A DNA stretch of 64,000 nt from JBAOHV01 sp964450685 (GCA_964450685.1 CAYVDN010000011.1:16440-80439); one strand, 5' to 3'; shown: positions 36,172 through 45,162, counted from the first letter of the stretch. Program-made: numbers and translations. The notes: generated by a model not told the origin, from the letters alone.

Positions 36172-37143
36172 TCAGGGCAATCGACTGAACCAGCGCAACG
36201 AGAAGCCCGCTGCGACGAGCATCATCGCCAAGCCGGCACCTACGAAGCGGTAGGCGACGTCCTTCTGCTCCTCCTCGAAGCCGATGGTCGAGCCGAGCTC
36301 CTCGTAGACGGTGCGCAGGTCCGATGCCGATTCTGCAGTGAACGCTCGGCCGCCGGTGCCCTCGGCCAGCGCCCGGAGCTCCTCGACGTTCACCGGGACC
36401 GGAGTCAACTGGCCCACGCCGTCGCCGTCCTCGTCGACCATGATCTGGCCGTCGGCTGTGCCATAGGCGATCGTCGTGACTGCGACACCGGCCTCCTGTG
36501 CGAGTGGGATCGCGTCCTCGGTGGGCAGGCCGACGGTCGTCTCGCCGTCCGAGATGAGAACAATCGCCGCGTCGGGCTGGCCTTCTTCCACCCCGACAGC
36601 CTGGTCTTCGATCACGTCGAGCGACAGGGCGACTGCGTCGCCGATGGCGGTCGCCTTGTCGAGCTCCAGCCCGTCGATCGCTGCGAGCACGTCCTCGTGG
36701 TCCTGGGTGGGAGGAACTAGTAGTTGGGCGGTTCCGGCAAAGCCGACCAGACCGACGTTGAGTCGGTCGGGGAGCTCGTTGACGAACTCCTTGGCCGCTG
36801 TCTGGGCGGCGATGAACCGGTTCGGCTCGACATCCTCGGCGGCCATCGACAGCGACGTGTCGAATGCCAACATCACCGTCGTCCGCTCCTGGGGAACCTG
36901 GACGGTCATGACCGGTTGGGCGAACGAGACGACCAACAGGGTGAGCGCCACGGCGAAGCATGCGGCGCTCAGGTGGCGCCGCCAGCCCGGCCGTTTCGGA
37001 GCGACGCTGTCCAGCAGATCGAGGTTCGAGAAGCGCACCGTGTAGCGGGGCTTGGTGAACTGCATCGCCACGTAGAGAGCGATCAGCGCGGCTACGACCA
37101 CCAGGAGCCAGAGTCGGGAAGGTTCGAGGAACCACTCGGTCAT
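36172..37143 (-). CDS. VWA-domain membrane protein (BatA-like)
   Basis: The 323-residue protein has two N-terminal membrane helices (about residues 10-28 and 58-78), a von Willebrand A domain whose metal site begins DTSLSM (DxSxS MIDAS) with later Thr and Asp (GDAVALS, LISDGE), and a C-terminal helix near 298-316. It is the last gene of a MoxR-DUF58-VWA operon, the aerotolerance (Bat)-type set thought to assemble or activate metal-dependent complexes. The ATG overlaps the DUF58 stop by 4 bases. Confidence 0.88.
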   Translation of the reverse strand: MTEWFLEPSRLWLLVVVAALIALYVAMQFTKPRYTVRFSNLDLLDSVAPKRPGWRRHLSAACFAVALTLLVVSFAQPVMTVQVPQERTTVMLAFDTSLSMAAEDVEPNRFIAAQTAAKEFVNELPDRLNVGLVGFAGTAQLLVPPTQDHEDVLAAIDGLELDKATAIGDAVALSLDVIEDQAVGVEEGQPDAAIVLISDGETTVGLPTEDAIPLAQEAGVAVTTIAYGTADGQIMVDEDGDGVGQLTPVPVNVEELRALAEGTGGRAFTAESASDLRTVYEELGSTIGFEEEQKDVAYRFVGAGLAMMLVAAGFSLRWFSRLP

Positions 37144-38084
37144 CGCACGCGCCTTCCTGCTGTCACCTCGGCGCGGTGTCGACGTCCGGACACATGCCGT
37201 GCGAGGTCCATCAACCAGTCGCCGTCGGTGCGCAGCACCATGTGGTCTGCGCCGGCGCTGCGGATGGCTCTGGCGATTGCCGCCTGCTGGCGTGCAGCCG
37301 CCTCGGCGTATCGTTGGCGGACGGAACGGTCATCGGTGTTGACCTCACGCGTGGCCCCAGTTGCGGGATCCACGAAGTGCAGCAGTCCGACGGGGGGCAG
37401 GTCGACGTCGCGGGGGTCGACGACCTGTACACAGAGGACCGAGTGTCGAAGGGCGACTGCTCCCAGGGCACTTCGCCACTGATCCGGGTCGGTCTGGAAG
37501 TCGGAGAGCACCGCTATCAGACCGCGGCGAGGAGCCATGGAGCCGACTGCCTTCAGCCCGGCGCGCAGATCGGTCGATCCGGCACCATCGACGCGTGGCG
37601 ATCCGAGGACCCGGTCCAGTATGCCGAGCAGGTGGCGTCGGCCCTGACGGGGAGGCACGGTCGTGACGTTCGGGCCTCGCAGGATCATCGCCCCTACGCG
37701 GTTACCACCGCGGGCGGTCAACAGTCCGATGCCCGCTGCAGCTCCGAGCACGAGGTCGCGCTTCTCGCAGGACGCTGTGCCGAAGTCGAGCCGGGGCGAT
37801 CGGTCGATGAGCATCCACGTCTCGAGCTCGCGGTCGGCGATCGTCTCGCGCAGGTACGGCTGTTGCATGCGGGCTGTGACGTTCCAGTCGATGTGGCGGA
37901 CGTCGTCTCCGGGCTCGTACCTACGAGTCTCACCGGGTTCGGAGCCGCGGCCGGGGACGATGCCCATGAAGTCGCCGTGGAGCATGCCGTCGAGACGACG
38001 CGATACGTCCAGGGTGAGCCTGCGGATGATCTCGTCCGCTGGTCGGTCACCAACCAGACCGAGGGTGTCGGACAGGCCCGCCAC
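37140..38084 (-). CDS. DUF58-domain protein
   Basis: The 314-residue protein has the DUF58 core GETRRYEPGDDVRHIDWNVTAR, then a VWA-like fold (WMLIDRSPRLDFGT and IAVLSDFQTD). There is no membrane anchor in this copy. It is the usual partner of MoxR ATPases. The GTG start lies 3 bases past the MoxR stop. Confidence 0.88.
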   Translation of the reverse strand: MAGLSDTLGLVGDRPADEIIRRLTLDVSRRLDGMLHGDFMGIVPGRGSEPGETRRYEPGDDVRHIDWNVTARMQQPYLRETIADRELETWMLIDRSPRLDFGTASCEKRDLVLGAAAGIGLLTARGGNRVGAMILRGPNVTTVPPRQGRRHLLGILDRVLGSPRVDGAGSTDLRAGLKAVGSMAPRRGLIAVLSDFQTDPDQWRSALGAVALRHSVLCVQVVDPRDVDLPPVGLLHFVDPATGATREVNTDDRSVRQRYAEAAARQQAAIARAIRSAGADHMVLRTDGDWLMDLARHVSGRRHRAEVTAGRRVR

Positions 38085-38087
38085 CTG

Positions 38088-39182
38088 TCAGGCTCCCCAT
38101 GCCTGGGAGTCGGACGTCGCCCCGAGGTACGGATCCACCGCAGCCGCACCCTGAGCAGGGGTGACCCTGGGTGCCGGCACGGTCGACAGCACACGGGTGA
38201 GGATCTGCTCGACGTCCACGTCCTGGGCGAGCGCCTCGTAGGAGAGCAACAGGCGGTGCCGCAGGATCTCGGGCGCGACGTCGAAGATGTCCTGGGGAGT
38301 CAGATACGAGCGGCCTCGCAGCAACGCCAGGGCCCGGCCGCCGCGCACCAGACCGATCGAGGCCCTGGGGCTGGCGCCGAGTTCGATGAAGGTACGCAGC
38401 TCCGCCAGGCCGTAGTTCTCCGGGGTCCTGGTGCACAGCACGAGATTGACCGCGTACTCGAGGACGGAGCGGTCCACGTAGACGCGCTCGGCGGCCTGCT
38501 GCAATGCCTGGACCTGATCGAGTTCGACCACCTGGACCGCCTCGGGCGGGTTGGTCCCCATCCGCTGGACTATCTCCACCTCTTCGTTCGGTGCCGGGTA
38601 TCCCAGGACGACCTTCATGAGGAATCGGTCCCGCTGAGCCTCGGGCAGCGGGTAGACACCCTCGGACTCGATCGGGTTCTGGGTCGCCATCACGAGGAAC
38701 GGCTGCGGCACTTCGTGGGTGACGCCGCCGATCGTCACCTGGTGTTCCGCCATCACCTCGAGCAGTGCCGATTGGACCTTTGCGGGAGCGCGGTTGATCT
38801 CGTCCGCCAGGAGGAAGTTGGCGAAGACGGGACCGAGTTCGACGTCGAACTGCTCGGTCGACGCCCGGTAGATGCGCGTGCCGACGACGTCGGCGGGCAG
38901 CAGGTCCGGAGTGAACTGGACACGGGAGAAGGTCCCTCCGACCGCGGTGGCGAGTGTCTCAGCCGCGAGGGTCTTGGCCAGCCCGGGGACGCTCTCGAGG
39001 AGGCAGTGGCCTCCGGCGATCAGGCAGGCGAGCATCCGCTCGATCGCTCGGTCCTGCCCGACTATGACCTTCTTGACCTCGAACAGCAGGTGCTCGAGCA
39101 CAGCGGCCTCCGGGGGACGCGCGCCCTGGTCTCCCATGGCTGCGGGCTGCGTGGGTGATGCTGTGCTGGCTGAGGCGTCCAT
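38088..39182 (-). CDS. MoxR-family AAA+ ATPase
   Basis: The 364-residue ATPase has Walker A ESVPGLAKT, Walker B LLADEINRAPAKVQSALLE, sensor-1 ATQNPIE and a C-terminal lid with arginine-rich helices (GASPRASIGLVRGGRALALLRGR). MoxR proteins act as chaperones that insert cofactors or activate VWA-containing partners. I prefer the ATG at 39182, after AGGAGACAG, over the ATG at 39212, whose site is too close. First gene of the three-gene operon. Confidence 0.9.
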   Translation of the reverse strand: MDASASTASPTQPAAMGDQGARPPEAAVLEHLLFEVKKVIVGQDRAIERMLACLIAGGHCLLESVPGLAKTLAAETLATAVGGTFSRVQFTPDLLPADVVGTRIYRASTEQFDVELGPVFANFLLADEINRAPAKVQSALLEVMAEHQVTIGGVTHEVPQPFLVMATQNPIESEGVYPLPEAQRDRFLMKVVLGYPAPNEEVEIVQRMGTNPPEAVQVVELDQVQALQQAAERVYVDRSVLEYAVNLVLCTRTPENYGLAELRTFIELGASPRASIGLVRGGRALALLRGRSYLTPQDIFDVAPEILRHRLLLSYEALAQDVDVEQILTRVLSTVPAPRVTPAQGAAAVDPYLGATSDSQAWGA

Positions 39183-39212
39183 CTGTCTCCTGGGCCGGCG
39201 GGGCCGGGCCAT

Positions 39213-39461
39213 CTCCGTCTGGGTGGGCTCGATCGTGGGGTGGGCTCGAACTTGGGTCGGCTGGGTGATGCTGCCGTCGACCCAGCACGGTACGGCGGCG
39301 ATCGAGCAGGTGCCCGTCGATGCAGCTTCGAAGCTGATCCGTCGTTCAGGGAATGGGTCGAGAGCGACACAAGTGTGCCCGATCCATGGAAGGTTCCGGC
39401 CGATCCCGGTTACCCGTGGCCTCGGGAGTGGCCACAGCCGCCTTGTAGGCTTCGGTCCGCC
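39213..39461. other. intergenic region between divergent moxR and ftsY
   Basis: About 250 bases, the region where both promoters must lie. I see inverted arms GCTCGATCG (39228) and CGATCGAGC (about 39299) separated by roughly 60 bases and a TAGGCT box near ftsY, but no gene. Confidence 0.5.
39446..39451 (+). promoter_or_regulatory. putative -10 box of ftsY
   Basis: TAGGCT, 10 bases before the ATG at 39462. Confidence 0.35.
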
Positions 39462-40694
39462 ATGGAACCCATCGTCATCCTCATAGCCGCAGTGCTTCTC
39501 CTTGCCGTCGTGGCGGGCCTGGTCGTGAGCCGGCGCCCGTCCAGAGAAGAGGCCCTGGAGCCGCCCCCGGTCGACCTGGGCACGGCAACGCCGCCTGACC
39601 GCGTCGGCACACTGGAGCGCTCTGACGAGGAGCTGGTCGAGCCCGAGGTCGAAATAGTCGATCCGATGTCGGGCATCCTCCCGCCCGAGGTGGTCATCAC
39701 CGGCCCGGAGCTGACTCCCGAGGAGGAGGCCGCGAACATTGCGGCAGCGGAGGCCGCCGAGCTGGAGAGCGAGGTCGAGCTCCTCGAGGCTCCGAAGCCG
39801 ACGTTCCGCGAGCGCCTGAGCCGGGCACGCTCGACCTTCTCGGGCTACGTCGGCTCGATCCTCTCCCGTTCCGAGATCGACGCCGACACATGGGACGAAC
39901 TCGAGGAGGCACTCATCCGCGCCGACGTCGGGATCGGCCCGGCGACCGAGCTGCTCGACTCCGTCCGCGCGACGGTCAAAGAGCGCGGCATCACCACGCC
40001 GGTCGAGCTGATCGAGGCGGTCAAGGAGGAGATGAAGGCCCGACTGGCCGGATCGGTCGAGCTGAACCTGGCCGCGGACGCGCCGTCGGTCTGGCTGTTC
40101 GTGGGCGTCAACGGGGTCGGCAAGACGACGACCATCGGCAAGGTCGGCAAACGGCTGACCGACAACGGGTCGGCCGTCGTGATGGCCGCCGGTGACACGT
40201 TCCGCGCGGCCGCTGCCGAACAGCTGGGCACCTGGGCGGACAGGTGCGGAGCGGATCTGATCCGTGGCGCCGAAGGGGGCGACCCGTCATCGATCATCTT
40301 CGACGCCATCGCCGCGGCGTCTGCCCGGAGCGCCGATGTCGTACTTGCCGACACCGCCGGTCGGCTGCACACCAAGACCAACCTGATGGAGGAGCTGGCC
40401 AAGGTTCGTCGGGTCGCCGACAAGGGCGACGGCACCGTCACCGAGGTCCTGCTGGTCCTGGACGCCACGACCGGGCAGAACGGCCTGCAGCAGGCGCGTC
40501 AGTTCACCGAGGCGACGGATCTGACTGGAGTGGTGCTCACCAAGCTCGACGGGTCGGCCAAGGGAGGAATCGTCTTCGCCATCCGCTCGGAACTGGGCAT
40601 ACCTGTGAAGCTGGTGGGGCTCGGCGAGTCCGCGGAGGACCTCGTCGACTTCGACGCGGACGAGTTCGTCGACGCCCTTTTCGACCAGGTTTGA
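39462..40694 (+). CDS. ftsY: signal recognition particle receptor FtsY
   Basis: The 410-residue GTPase receives ribosome-SRP complexes at the membrane. An N-terminal membrane helix (residues 4-22) is followed by a variable acidic A region (about 25-110), then the N domain and the G domain: GVNGVGKTTTIGK, DTFRAAAAEQL, DTAGRLHTKTNLMEEL and TKLDGSAKGG. The membrane helix at the start is an actinobacterial trait. ffh follows on the same strand. Confidence 0.96.
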   Translation: MEPIVILIAAVLLLAVVAGLVVSRRPSREEALEPPPVDLGTATPPDRVGTLERSDEELVEPEVEIVDPMSGILPPEVVITGPELTPEEEAANIAAAEAAELESEVELLEAPKPTFRERLSRARSTFSGYVGSILSRSEIDADTWDELEEALIRADVGIGPATELLDSVRATVKERGITTPVELIEAVKEEMKARLAGSVELNLAADAPSVWLFVGVNGVGKTTTIGKVGKRLTDNGSAVVMAAGDTFRAAAAEQLGTWADRCGADLIRGAEGGDPSSIIFDAIAAASARSADVVLADTAGRLHTKTNLMEELAKVRRVADKGDGTVTEVLLVLDATTGQNGLQQARQFTEATDLTGVVLTKLDGSAKGGIVFAIRSELGIPVKLVGLGESAEDLVDFDADEFVDALFDQV

Positions 40695-40736
40695 CACATC
40701 CGACTAGACCGGTTCGGGCGCGCTGAGGCGCTCCGG

Positions 40737-40742
40737 TAGCCT
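40737..40742 (+). promoter_or_regulatory. possible -10 box of ffh
   Basis: TAGCCT, 9 bases before the ATG at 40752. The TTGACA at 40691 is too far away to pair with it. Confidence 0.3.
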
Positions 40743-40751
40743 CTGACCCCG

Positions 40752-42233
40752 ATGTTCGAGTCACTCAGCGATCGTTTCGACGGAATTTTCACGCGTCTGC
40801 GGGGCAAGGGGCGGTTGTCCGATGCCGACGTCGACGAGGTACTGCGCGAGATCCGCTTGGCGCTGCTGGAGGCCGATGTCAACGTCGGTGTGGTGCGGTC
40901 GCTGCAGTCACGCATCCGCGAGCGGGCGGTCGGTGCGGACCTGTCCAAGGCGCTGAACCCGGCGCTGCAGGTCAAGAAGATCGTCCTCGAGGAGCTGACC
41001 GAGACCCTCGGTGGGGAGACACTGCGTATCACCTACGCGTCGAAACCACCGACCGTCGTACTGATGGCAGGCCTCCAGGGCTCGGGCAAGACGACCAACT
41101 CGGCGAAGCTCGCCCGCTGGTTCAAGGCGCAGGGCCGCAATCCGTTGATGGTCGGTGCCGACCTGCAACGCCCCGCGGCTGTCGAGCAGCTGCGGACGCT
41201 GGGGCGTCAGATCGACGTACCGGTGTACTCGGCTCCGGATGAAGTCGTCGCGTCGGGCGCGGGTGACCCGGTCGACGTCGCCCGCGGTGCGGTCGCCGAG
41301 GCCCGTCGGCTCGGCAGGGACGTGCTGATCGTCGACACCGCCGGCCGTCTGGCGATCGATGCCGAGCTGATGGAGCAGGTGCGACGTATCTCCGACGAGG
41401 TGCGGCCGGACTACACGTTCCTGGTGATCGACGCCATGACGGGCCAGGACGCCGTTGGTGTCGCCGAGTCATTTCACGAGACGTTAGAGCTCGACGGGGT
41501 CATCCTGACCAAGCTCGACGGCGATGCCCGCGGTGGCGCGGCGCTCTCGGTCAAGGAGGTGGTCGGTCGCCCGATCGCGTTCGCGTCGACCGGTGAGAAG
41601 CTCGAGGACTTCGATCTCTTCCACCCGGACCGGCTCGCCGGCAGGATCCTCGGTGAGGGCGATCTCGCAACCCTGATCGAGAAGGCGGAGGAGGCTTTCG
41701 AGAAGGACGAGGCCGAAGCTGCCGCCGAGAGGTTGCTGGCGGGCACGTTCACACTCGACGACTTCCTCGAGCAGATGCAGGCGCTCAAGAGGATGGGCCC
41801 GCTCTCGGGAGTCATGAGCATGCTGCCCGGCGTGCCCAAGGAGGTGCGAGACGTCGAGATCGACGACCGCCACATCGCCCGTATAGAGGGGATCATCCGC
41901 TCGATGACCCCACAGGAGCGGGTCAAGCCGGACATCATCGACAACTCGCGCCGCGACCGGATCGCAAAGGGTTCGGGCAGTTCGGCGAGCGAGGTCACCC
42001 AGCTCGTCGGTCAGTTCAAGCAGATGCGCCAGATGATGCAGCAGATGGGTGGCAACAAGTTCGCCAAGCGCAAGGCCAAGAAGGCGAAGAAGGGACGCAA
42101 GGGAGGCGGACGGGTGACGCCCAAGGGCTCCAGCCCGTCGGTGCCCAAGCAGGCCTTTGCTCTGCCCACGCTCGAGGAGATGGAGGCGCAACTGCCACGT
42201 GGCAGAGGTGCCGGCCTGCCGGGCGTCGACTGA
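40752..42233 (+). CDS. ffh: signal recognition particle protein Ffh
   Basis: The 493-residue SRP54 GTPase binds signal peptides and 4.5S RNA. N domain, then GLQGSGKTTNSAKLA, DLQRPAAVEQL, DTAGRLAIDAELM and TKLDGDARGGAAL in the G domain, then a Met-rich M domain (about 305-430, with FLEQMQALKRMGPLSGVMSMLPG) and a basic Gly/Lys tail. It partners with FtsY upstream. No SRP RNA gene is visible here. Confidence 0.97.
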   Translation: MFESLSDRFDGIFTRLRGKGRLSDADVDEVLREIRLALLEADVNVGVVRSLQSRIRERAVGADLSKALNPALQVKKIVLEELTETLGGETLRITYASKPPTVVLMAGLQGSGKTTNSAKLARWFKAQGRNPLMVGADLQRPAAVEQLRTLGRQIDVPVYSAPDEVVASGAGDPVDVARGAVAEARRLGRDVLIVDTAGRLAIDAELMEQVRRISDEVRPDYTFLVIDAMTGQDAVGVAESFHETLELDGVILTKLDGDARGGAALSVKEVVGRPIAFASTGEKLEDFDLFHPDRLAGRILGEGDLATLIEKAEEAFEKDEAEAAAERLLAGTFTLDDFLEQMQALKRMGPLSGVMSMLPGVPKEVRDVEIDDRHIARIEGIIRSMTPQERVKPDIIDNSRRDRIAKGSGSSASEVTQLVGQFKQMRQMMQQMGGNKFAKRKAKKAKKGRKGGGRVTPKGSSPSVPKQAFALPTLEEMEAQLPRGRGAGLPGVD

Positions 42234-42439
42234 CAGGCGTAGACCGGCAGGCACCTCCCACACGTCTCCGGCCCCGGACGCGACGAGCGCAGCTTGCCGT
42301 CGGCCGCGCCAGGGACCATCATGGGTGGCCGCCTGTGCGCCGGGCGCGGCTGTGCCGTGCGCCAGTGCTCATACGACAAGATCTCACTGGGCACCGAACT
42401 ACCTGCGGTGCCACCCCCACAAGAAGGAAGACACACAAC
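42234..42439 (+). other. intergenic leader before rpsP
   Basis: About 200 bases without a gene. A 7-bp hairpin (GGCACCG at 42390-42396 with CGGTGCC at 42406-42412) lies 27 bases before the rpsP start, and a AAGAAGGAAG site follows it. It may regulate S16 synthesis. Confidence 0.35.
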
Positions 42440-42712
42440 GTGGCCGTTCGACTCCGCCTGACCCGAGTGGGCAAGAAGAAGCAGCCGACCTACCGGATCG
42501 TCGCTGCAGATGCCCGCTCGCCGCGGGACGGCAAGTACCTCGAGATCGTGGGTACCTACGACCCCCGTCGCGAACCGTCCGCGATCACCGTCGACAACGA
42601 CAAGGCGGTCGAGTGGTTGCGCAAGGGCGCCCAGCCGTCCGAGCGCGTCGAGAAGCTTCTCAAGATCTCGGGCGCGTGGGATGAGTTCCAGGCGTCCAAG
42701 GCGGCCAAGTGA
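42440..42712 (+). CDS. rpsP: 30S ribosomal protein S16
   Basis: The 90-residue protein starts (GTG) VAVRLRLTRVGKKKQPTYR and contains ADARSPRDGKYLEIVGTYDP, the S16 signature. The GTG sits after AAGGAAGACACACAAC. First gene of the rpsP-khpA-rimM-trmD cluster; overlaps khpA by 4 bases. Confidence 0.97.
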   Translation: MAVRLRLTRVGKKKQPTYRIVAADARSPRDGKYLEIVGTYDPRREPSAITVDNDKAVEWLRKGAQPSERVEKLLKISGAWDEFQASKAAK

Positions 42713-42966
42713 GCGACGCCGCCGCGCCGACACACGCAAGTGCGGTGCTCGAGCACATCGCCAAGTCTCTCGTCGACGAGCCGGACGGCGTCCGCGTCGA
42801 GGTGGTCGACGGAGACAACCGGGCACAGCTGAACCTCTACGTGGCCGACGGTGACATGGGGCGCATCATCGGCAAGCGGGGCCGCATGGCCTCGGCGATC
42901 CGGACCGTCACGCGCGCTGCCGCGGCGCGCGACGGTGTCGAGATCGACGTCGAGTTCGTCGACTGA
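42709..42966 (+). CDS. khpA: KH-domain RNA-binding protein KhpA
   Basis: The 85-residue protein is essentially one KH domain with the GxxG loop GRIIGKRGRMASAIRTV. KhpA partners with KhpB (Jag) in Gram-positives to bind RNA and influence cell division or elongation. The GTG overlaps the rpsP stop, and rimM follows 8 bases later. Confidence 0.94.
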   Translation: MSDAAAPTHASAVLEHIAKSLVDEPDGVRVEVVDGDNRAQLNLYVADGDMGRIIGKRGRMASAIRTVTRAAAARDGVEIDVEFVD

Positions 42967-42974
42967 GTGCGCTG

Positions 42975-43478
42975 ATGGGCGCACCGGCCGACGGTGCAGA
43001 CGGTGGACCACGCCTGCTCGAGGTCGGACGAATCACCAAGGCACACGGGCTTCGTGGTGAGGTCGTCGTCTGGCTGAGTTCTGACAGGACCGAGCGCCTC
43101 GAACCTGGTCGCGTGCTGCACACCGACAGGGGAGTTCTGGAGGTGCGCTCGTCCCGGCCCCACCAGGATCGGTGGGTGGTCCACTTCGAAGGCGTCGAGG
43201 GTCGCGATGCGGCAGAGCGCCTACGTGGGCTGATCCTATCGGGGGAGCCGATCGACGACCCCGACGTGCTGTGGGTCCATGACCTGATCGGAGCGAGCGT
43301 CCGTACCCCGGACGGAACGGTCCGAGGCACAGTGGAGTCGGTGCAGGACAACCCTGCTTCCGACCTGCTCGTGCTGGATTCCGGAGCGCTGGTGCCGGTG
43401 GTGTTCGTGGTCGAGGGGCCGACCGACGGTGTGCTGGTGGTGGACACTCCCGACGGTCTCTTCGAGCTGGGGGGTTGA
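42975..43478 (+). CDS. rimM: 16S rRNA processing protein RimM
   Basis: The 167-residue protein has the RimM N-terminal barrel (LEVGRITKAHGLRGEVVVW) and the PRC-barrel C-terminal part (DLIGASVRTPDGTVRG, then VVDTPDGLFEL). It assists 30S head maturation through S19. The short N-terminal extension of about 10 residues is not conserved. Confidence 0.95.
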   Translation: MGAPADGADGGPRLLEVGRITKAHGLRGEVVVWLSSDRTERLEPGRVLHTDRGVLEVRSSRPHQDRWVVHFEGVEGRDAAERLRGLILSGEPIDDPDVLWVHDLIGASVRTPDGTVRGTVESVQDNPASDLLVLDSGALVPVVFVVEGPTDGVLVVDTPDGLFELGG

Positions 43479-43481
43479 GCG

Positions 43482-44204
43482 TTGCGGGTGGACGTGCTCA
43501 CGATCTTCCCCGAGATGGTCGACGGCTTCGCGTCGCAGAGCCTCCTGGGCAGGGCACGGCGAGCCGGGCTGCTCGATCTGCGTGTCCACGACCTGCGAGA
43601 CGCGACGACCGACGTCCACCGGACCGTCGATGACTCGCCGTTCGGCGGCGGCGCCGGAATGGTCCTCACCCCGGGGCCGATCTTCGAGACCGTGGAGCGC
43701 GAGGACCCTCCCAGGCCGCTGTTGCTCCTCGGCCCGGGCGGTAGGCGCCTGGATCAGGCCTTCGCCTCGGAGCTCGCTCTGGGCGACGGCTTCTCACTCC
43801 TGTGTGGGCGCTACGAAGGGGTCGACGAGAGAGTCCGCGAACACCTCGTCGACGGCGAGCTGTCCATCGGTGACTACGTCCTCGCCGGCGGGGAGGTTGC
43901 AGCGATGGTGGTGCTCGAGGCCGTCGGGCGTCTCGTCCCGGGCGTCATGGGCAACGCGGAGTCCGCGGTCGAGGAGTCCTTCAGCTCCGGACTCCTCGAG
44001 TACCCGCAGTACACCCGGCCGGCGGACTACCGGGGCTGGCAGGTGCCCGAGGTGCTCCGGTCGGGCGATCACCGACGTGTGGCCGGGTGGCGCCGCGCCC
44101 GGGCAGTGGAACGGACGCTCGCGTTCCGGCCCGATCTGATCGAGAAGGCAGGCGGGCTGAGTGACGCCGACCGGCGGCTCCTGGACGAGTTCCCCCCGAC
44201 ATGA
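43482..44204 (+). CDS. trmD: tRNA (guanine37-N1)-methyltransferase
   Basis: The 240-residue SPOUT enzyme makes m1G37, which keeps the reading frame. RVDVLTIFPEMV at the start, DDSPFGGGAGMVLTPGPIFE for the substrate loop, LCGRYEGVDERV and SIGDYVLAGGE for the knot are all present. The start codon is TTG, 3 bases past the rimM stop. The stop lies in a hairpin that competes with a terminator-like one. Confidence 0.95.
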   Translation: MRVDVLTIFPEMVDGFASQSLLGRARRAGLLDLRVHDLRDATTDVHRTVDDSPFGGGAGMVLTPGPIFETVEREDPPRPLLLLGPGGRRLDQAFASELALGDGFSLLCGRYEGVDERVREHLVDGELSIGDYVLAGGEVAAMVVLEAVGRLVPGVMGNAESAVEESFSSGLLEYPQYTRPADYRGWQVPEVLRSGDHRRVAGWRRARAVERTLAFRPDLIEKAGGLSDADRRLLDEFPPT

Positions 44205-44225
44205 TCGGGGATTCCACCCCGTTTT
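44194..44225 (+). promoter_or_regulatory. possible attenuator between trmD and rplS
   Basis: CCCCGA (44194-44199) can pair with TCGGGG (44205-44210). Alternatively CGGGG (44206-44210) pairs with CCCCG (44217-44221), followed at once by TTTT. The two structures share the middle strand and exclude one another. Confidence 0.45.
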
Positions 44226-44317
44226 CCCGGAGCCGGTCCTGAACAACTATCATCGCCGGGCCGTACGTCCGGTGCCCCCGACGATCGGGCCGCGCGCCGC
44301 CCGAGGAGACCTCTGAC

Positions 44318-44662
44318 ATGAAGCCGACCGACATCATCGACAACGACAGCCTGCGGGATGACGTTCCCGAGTTCGACCCGGGCGACACCCTGAAGGTCCA
44401 CGTGAAGGTGGTCGAGGGCAACAAGGAGCGCGTGCAGGTTTTCCAGGGTGCCGTGATCCGTCGTCAGGGTGGAGGCCTCCAGGAGACCTTCACGGTTCGG
44501 AAGGTCTCCTACGGCGTGGGTGTCGAGCGGACCTTCCCGGTGCACTCGCCGATCATCGAGAAGATCGAGCGCGTGAGCCGCGGTGACGTCCGGCGGGCCA
44601 AGCTCTACTACCAGCGCGACCGCGTCGGTAAGGCGGCCAAGATCAAAGAGAAGCGCGACTGA
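44318..44662 (+). CDS. rplS: 50S ribosomal protein L19
   Basis: The 114-residue protein has FDPGDTLKVHVKVVEGNKERVQVFQG, ERTFPVHSPIIEKIE and RAKLYYQRDRVGKAAKIKE, all L19 hallmarks. The ATG follows GAGGAGACCTC. lepB and rnhB, which often follow rplS in Actinobacteria, are not here. Confidence 0.97.
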   Translation: MKPTDIIDNDSLRDDVPEFDPGDTLKVHVKVVEGNKERVQVFQGAVIRRQGGGLQETFTVRKVSYGVGVERTFPVHSPIIEKIERVSRGDVRRAKLYYQRDRVGKAAKIKEKRD

Positions 44663-44751
44663 CAGTCGCCCGGCCCGCATGACGGGCCTTTGGCCACCCA
44701 GCTTCCCCCACCTCTGTCCGCAGAACGCGGACACGACAAGCGGGAGGCATC

Positions 44752-45105
44752 GTGGGGGCACCCCCTTTCGATCCGCAACGTCTCGGAGCGTACGGCGAGT
44801 CACTCGTCGCGCTCTGGTACGAACAGCGTGGCTACAGCGTCCTGGCACGAAACTGGAGATGTCGCGAAGGCGAGATCGATCTTGTGCTGGGTCGGGGTTC
44901 GCTCGTGGTCATATGCGAGGTAAAGACGCGTTCGAGTGAGCGATTCGGGTCACCGTTCGAAGCGGTCGGCCCTGACAAACAGCGTCGACTCAGGCATCTC
45001 GGTGCTCGGTGGTTGGCCGAGTCACACACCGGCTACCGGGACGTGCGGTTCGATGTCGCCGGTGTCGTGGGACGTCGGGTCCAGGTCATCGAGCACGCAT
45101 TCTGA
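44752..45105 (+). CDS. YraN family (UPF0102) endonuclease-like protein
   Basis: The 117-residue protein has the restriction-endonuclease-like core: AYGESLVALWYEQRGYSVLARNWRC, then EIDLVLGRGSLVVICEVKTRSSERFG with the E-D-ExK catalytic pattern. Its function is unknown; it usually neighbours comM and dprA, as here, which suggests a link to DNA uptake or recombination. GTG start; AGGCATC is a weak ribosome site. Confidence 0.9.
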   Translation: MGAPPFDPQRLGAYGESLVALWYEQRGYSVLARNWRCREGEIDLVLGRGSLVVICEVKTRSSERFGSPFEAVGPDKQRRLRHLGARWLAESHTGYRDVRFDVAGVVGRRVQVIEHAF

Positions 45106-45162
45106 GAGCTGCTGTGGGGCAGGTCGCCGGGCCCAGACCGGCCTGGGTCCTGGTGCCCGGGG

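Noticed and set aside
40691..40742. TTGACA at 40691 as the -35 of ffh
   Set aside because: No -10-like hexamer lies 16-18 bases downstream; the TAGCCT box is about 40 bases away.
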